A stretch of 64,000 nucleotides of DNA from Sitta carolinensis (taxonomy: Eukaryota > Chordata > Aves > Passeriformes > Sittidae). The notes below the pieces were generated by a model. It made no database searches. It was not told the origin of the DNA and was given only the letters and a program-made list of their open reading frames with translations. The stretch spans positions 118,766,410-118,830,409 of the forward strand of contig CM063284.1 of the NCBI GenBank assembly GCA_032173965.1. Direction: 5' to 3'. Within the stretch, counting starts at the first letter, position 1. Every line of letters starts with the position of its first letter. A program made the position numbers and the translations under genes. Shown here piece by piece: positions 39,140 to 64,000 of the stretch.

Positions 39140-63994
<24,855 letters not shown>

Positions 63995-64000
63995 GAACTT

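Overview
This window is vertebrate nuclear DNA, almost certainly avian. The evidence is long introns with GT-AG splice sites, two CpG islands, CR1 LINE fragments with the typical 8-bp 3' end, and a bird-type retroviral solo LTR. It is not bacterial, and most open reading frames in it are chance ORFs. The species cannot be fixed from sequence alone.

The one protein-coding gene I can support is SGK3 (serum/glucocorticoid-regulated kinase 3, also called CISK) on the + strand. Its full coding sequence lies in 16 exons between 39140 and 63994. The exons join without any frame break into 490 codons plus a stop. The protein is an N-terminal PX domain (PI3P-binding, endosomal targeting), an acidic linker, an AGC-type Ser/Thr kinase domain, and an AGC tail with a hydrophobic phosphorylation motif. 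The window ends six bases after the stop codon, so the 3' UTR is missing.

Layout. 1-7314: AT-rich sequence without recognisable genes, with a long A-tract and a T-tract. 7315-8345: a 5'-truncated CR1 retrotransposon on the minus strand, with a decayed reverse transcriptase. About 9300-10370: a first CpG island with a good splice donor, probably a distal SGK3 promoter or a lncRNA promoter. 10371-31260: non-coding sequence, probably distal intron, with two more CR1 fragments and one 565-bp solo LTR. About 31470-32060: a second CpG island, the likely main SGK3 promoter and non-coding first exon. 32061-39100: first intron(s), with one candidate untranslated exon. 39140-63994: the coding exons. 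They are widely spaced over the PX part (introns of 1.9-5.6 kb) and closer together over the kinase part (introns from 88 bp). A CR1 fragment lies in the last intron.

I looked for an undescribed system and found none I can defend. The observations most worth checking are loss of the upstream start codon used in human SGK3, the two alternative CpG-island promoters, a possible uORF in the proximal promoter, a candidate cryptic 5' UTR exon, a 20-bp word repeated on both sides of the proximal promoter, and candidate conserved non-coding blocks.
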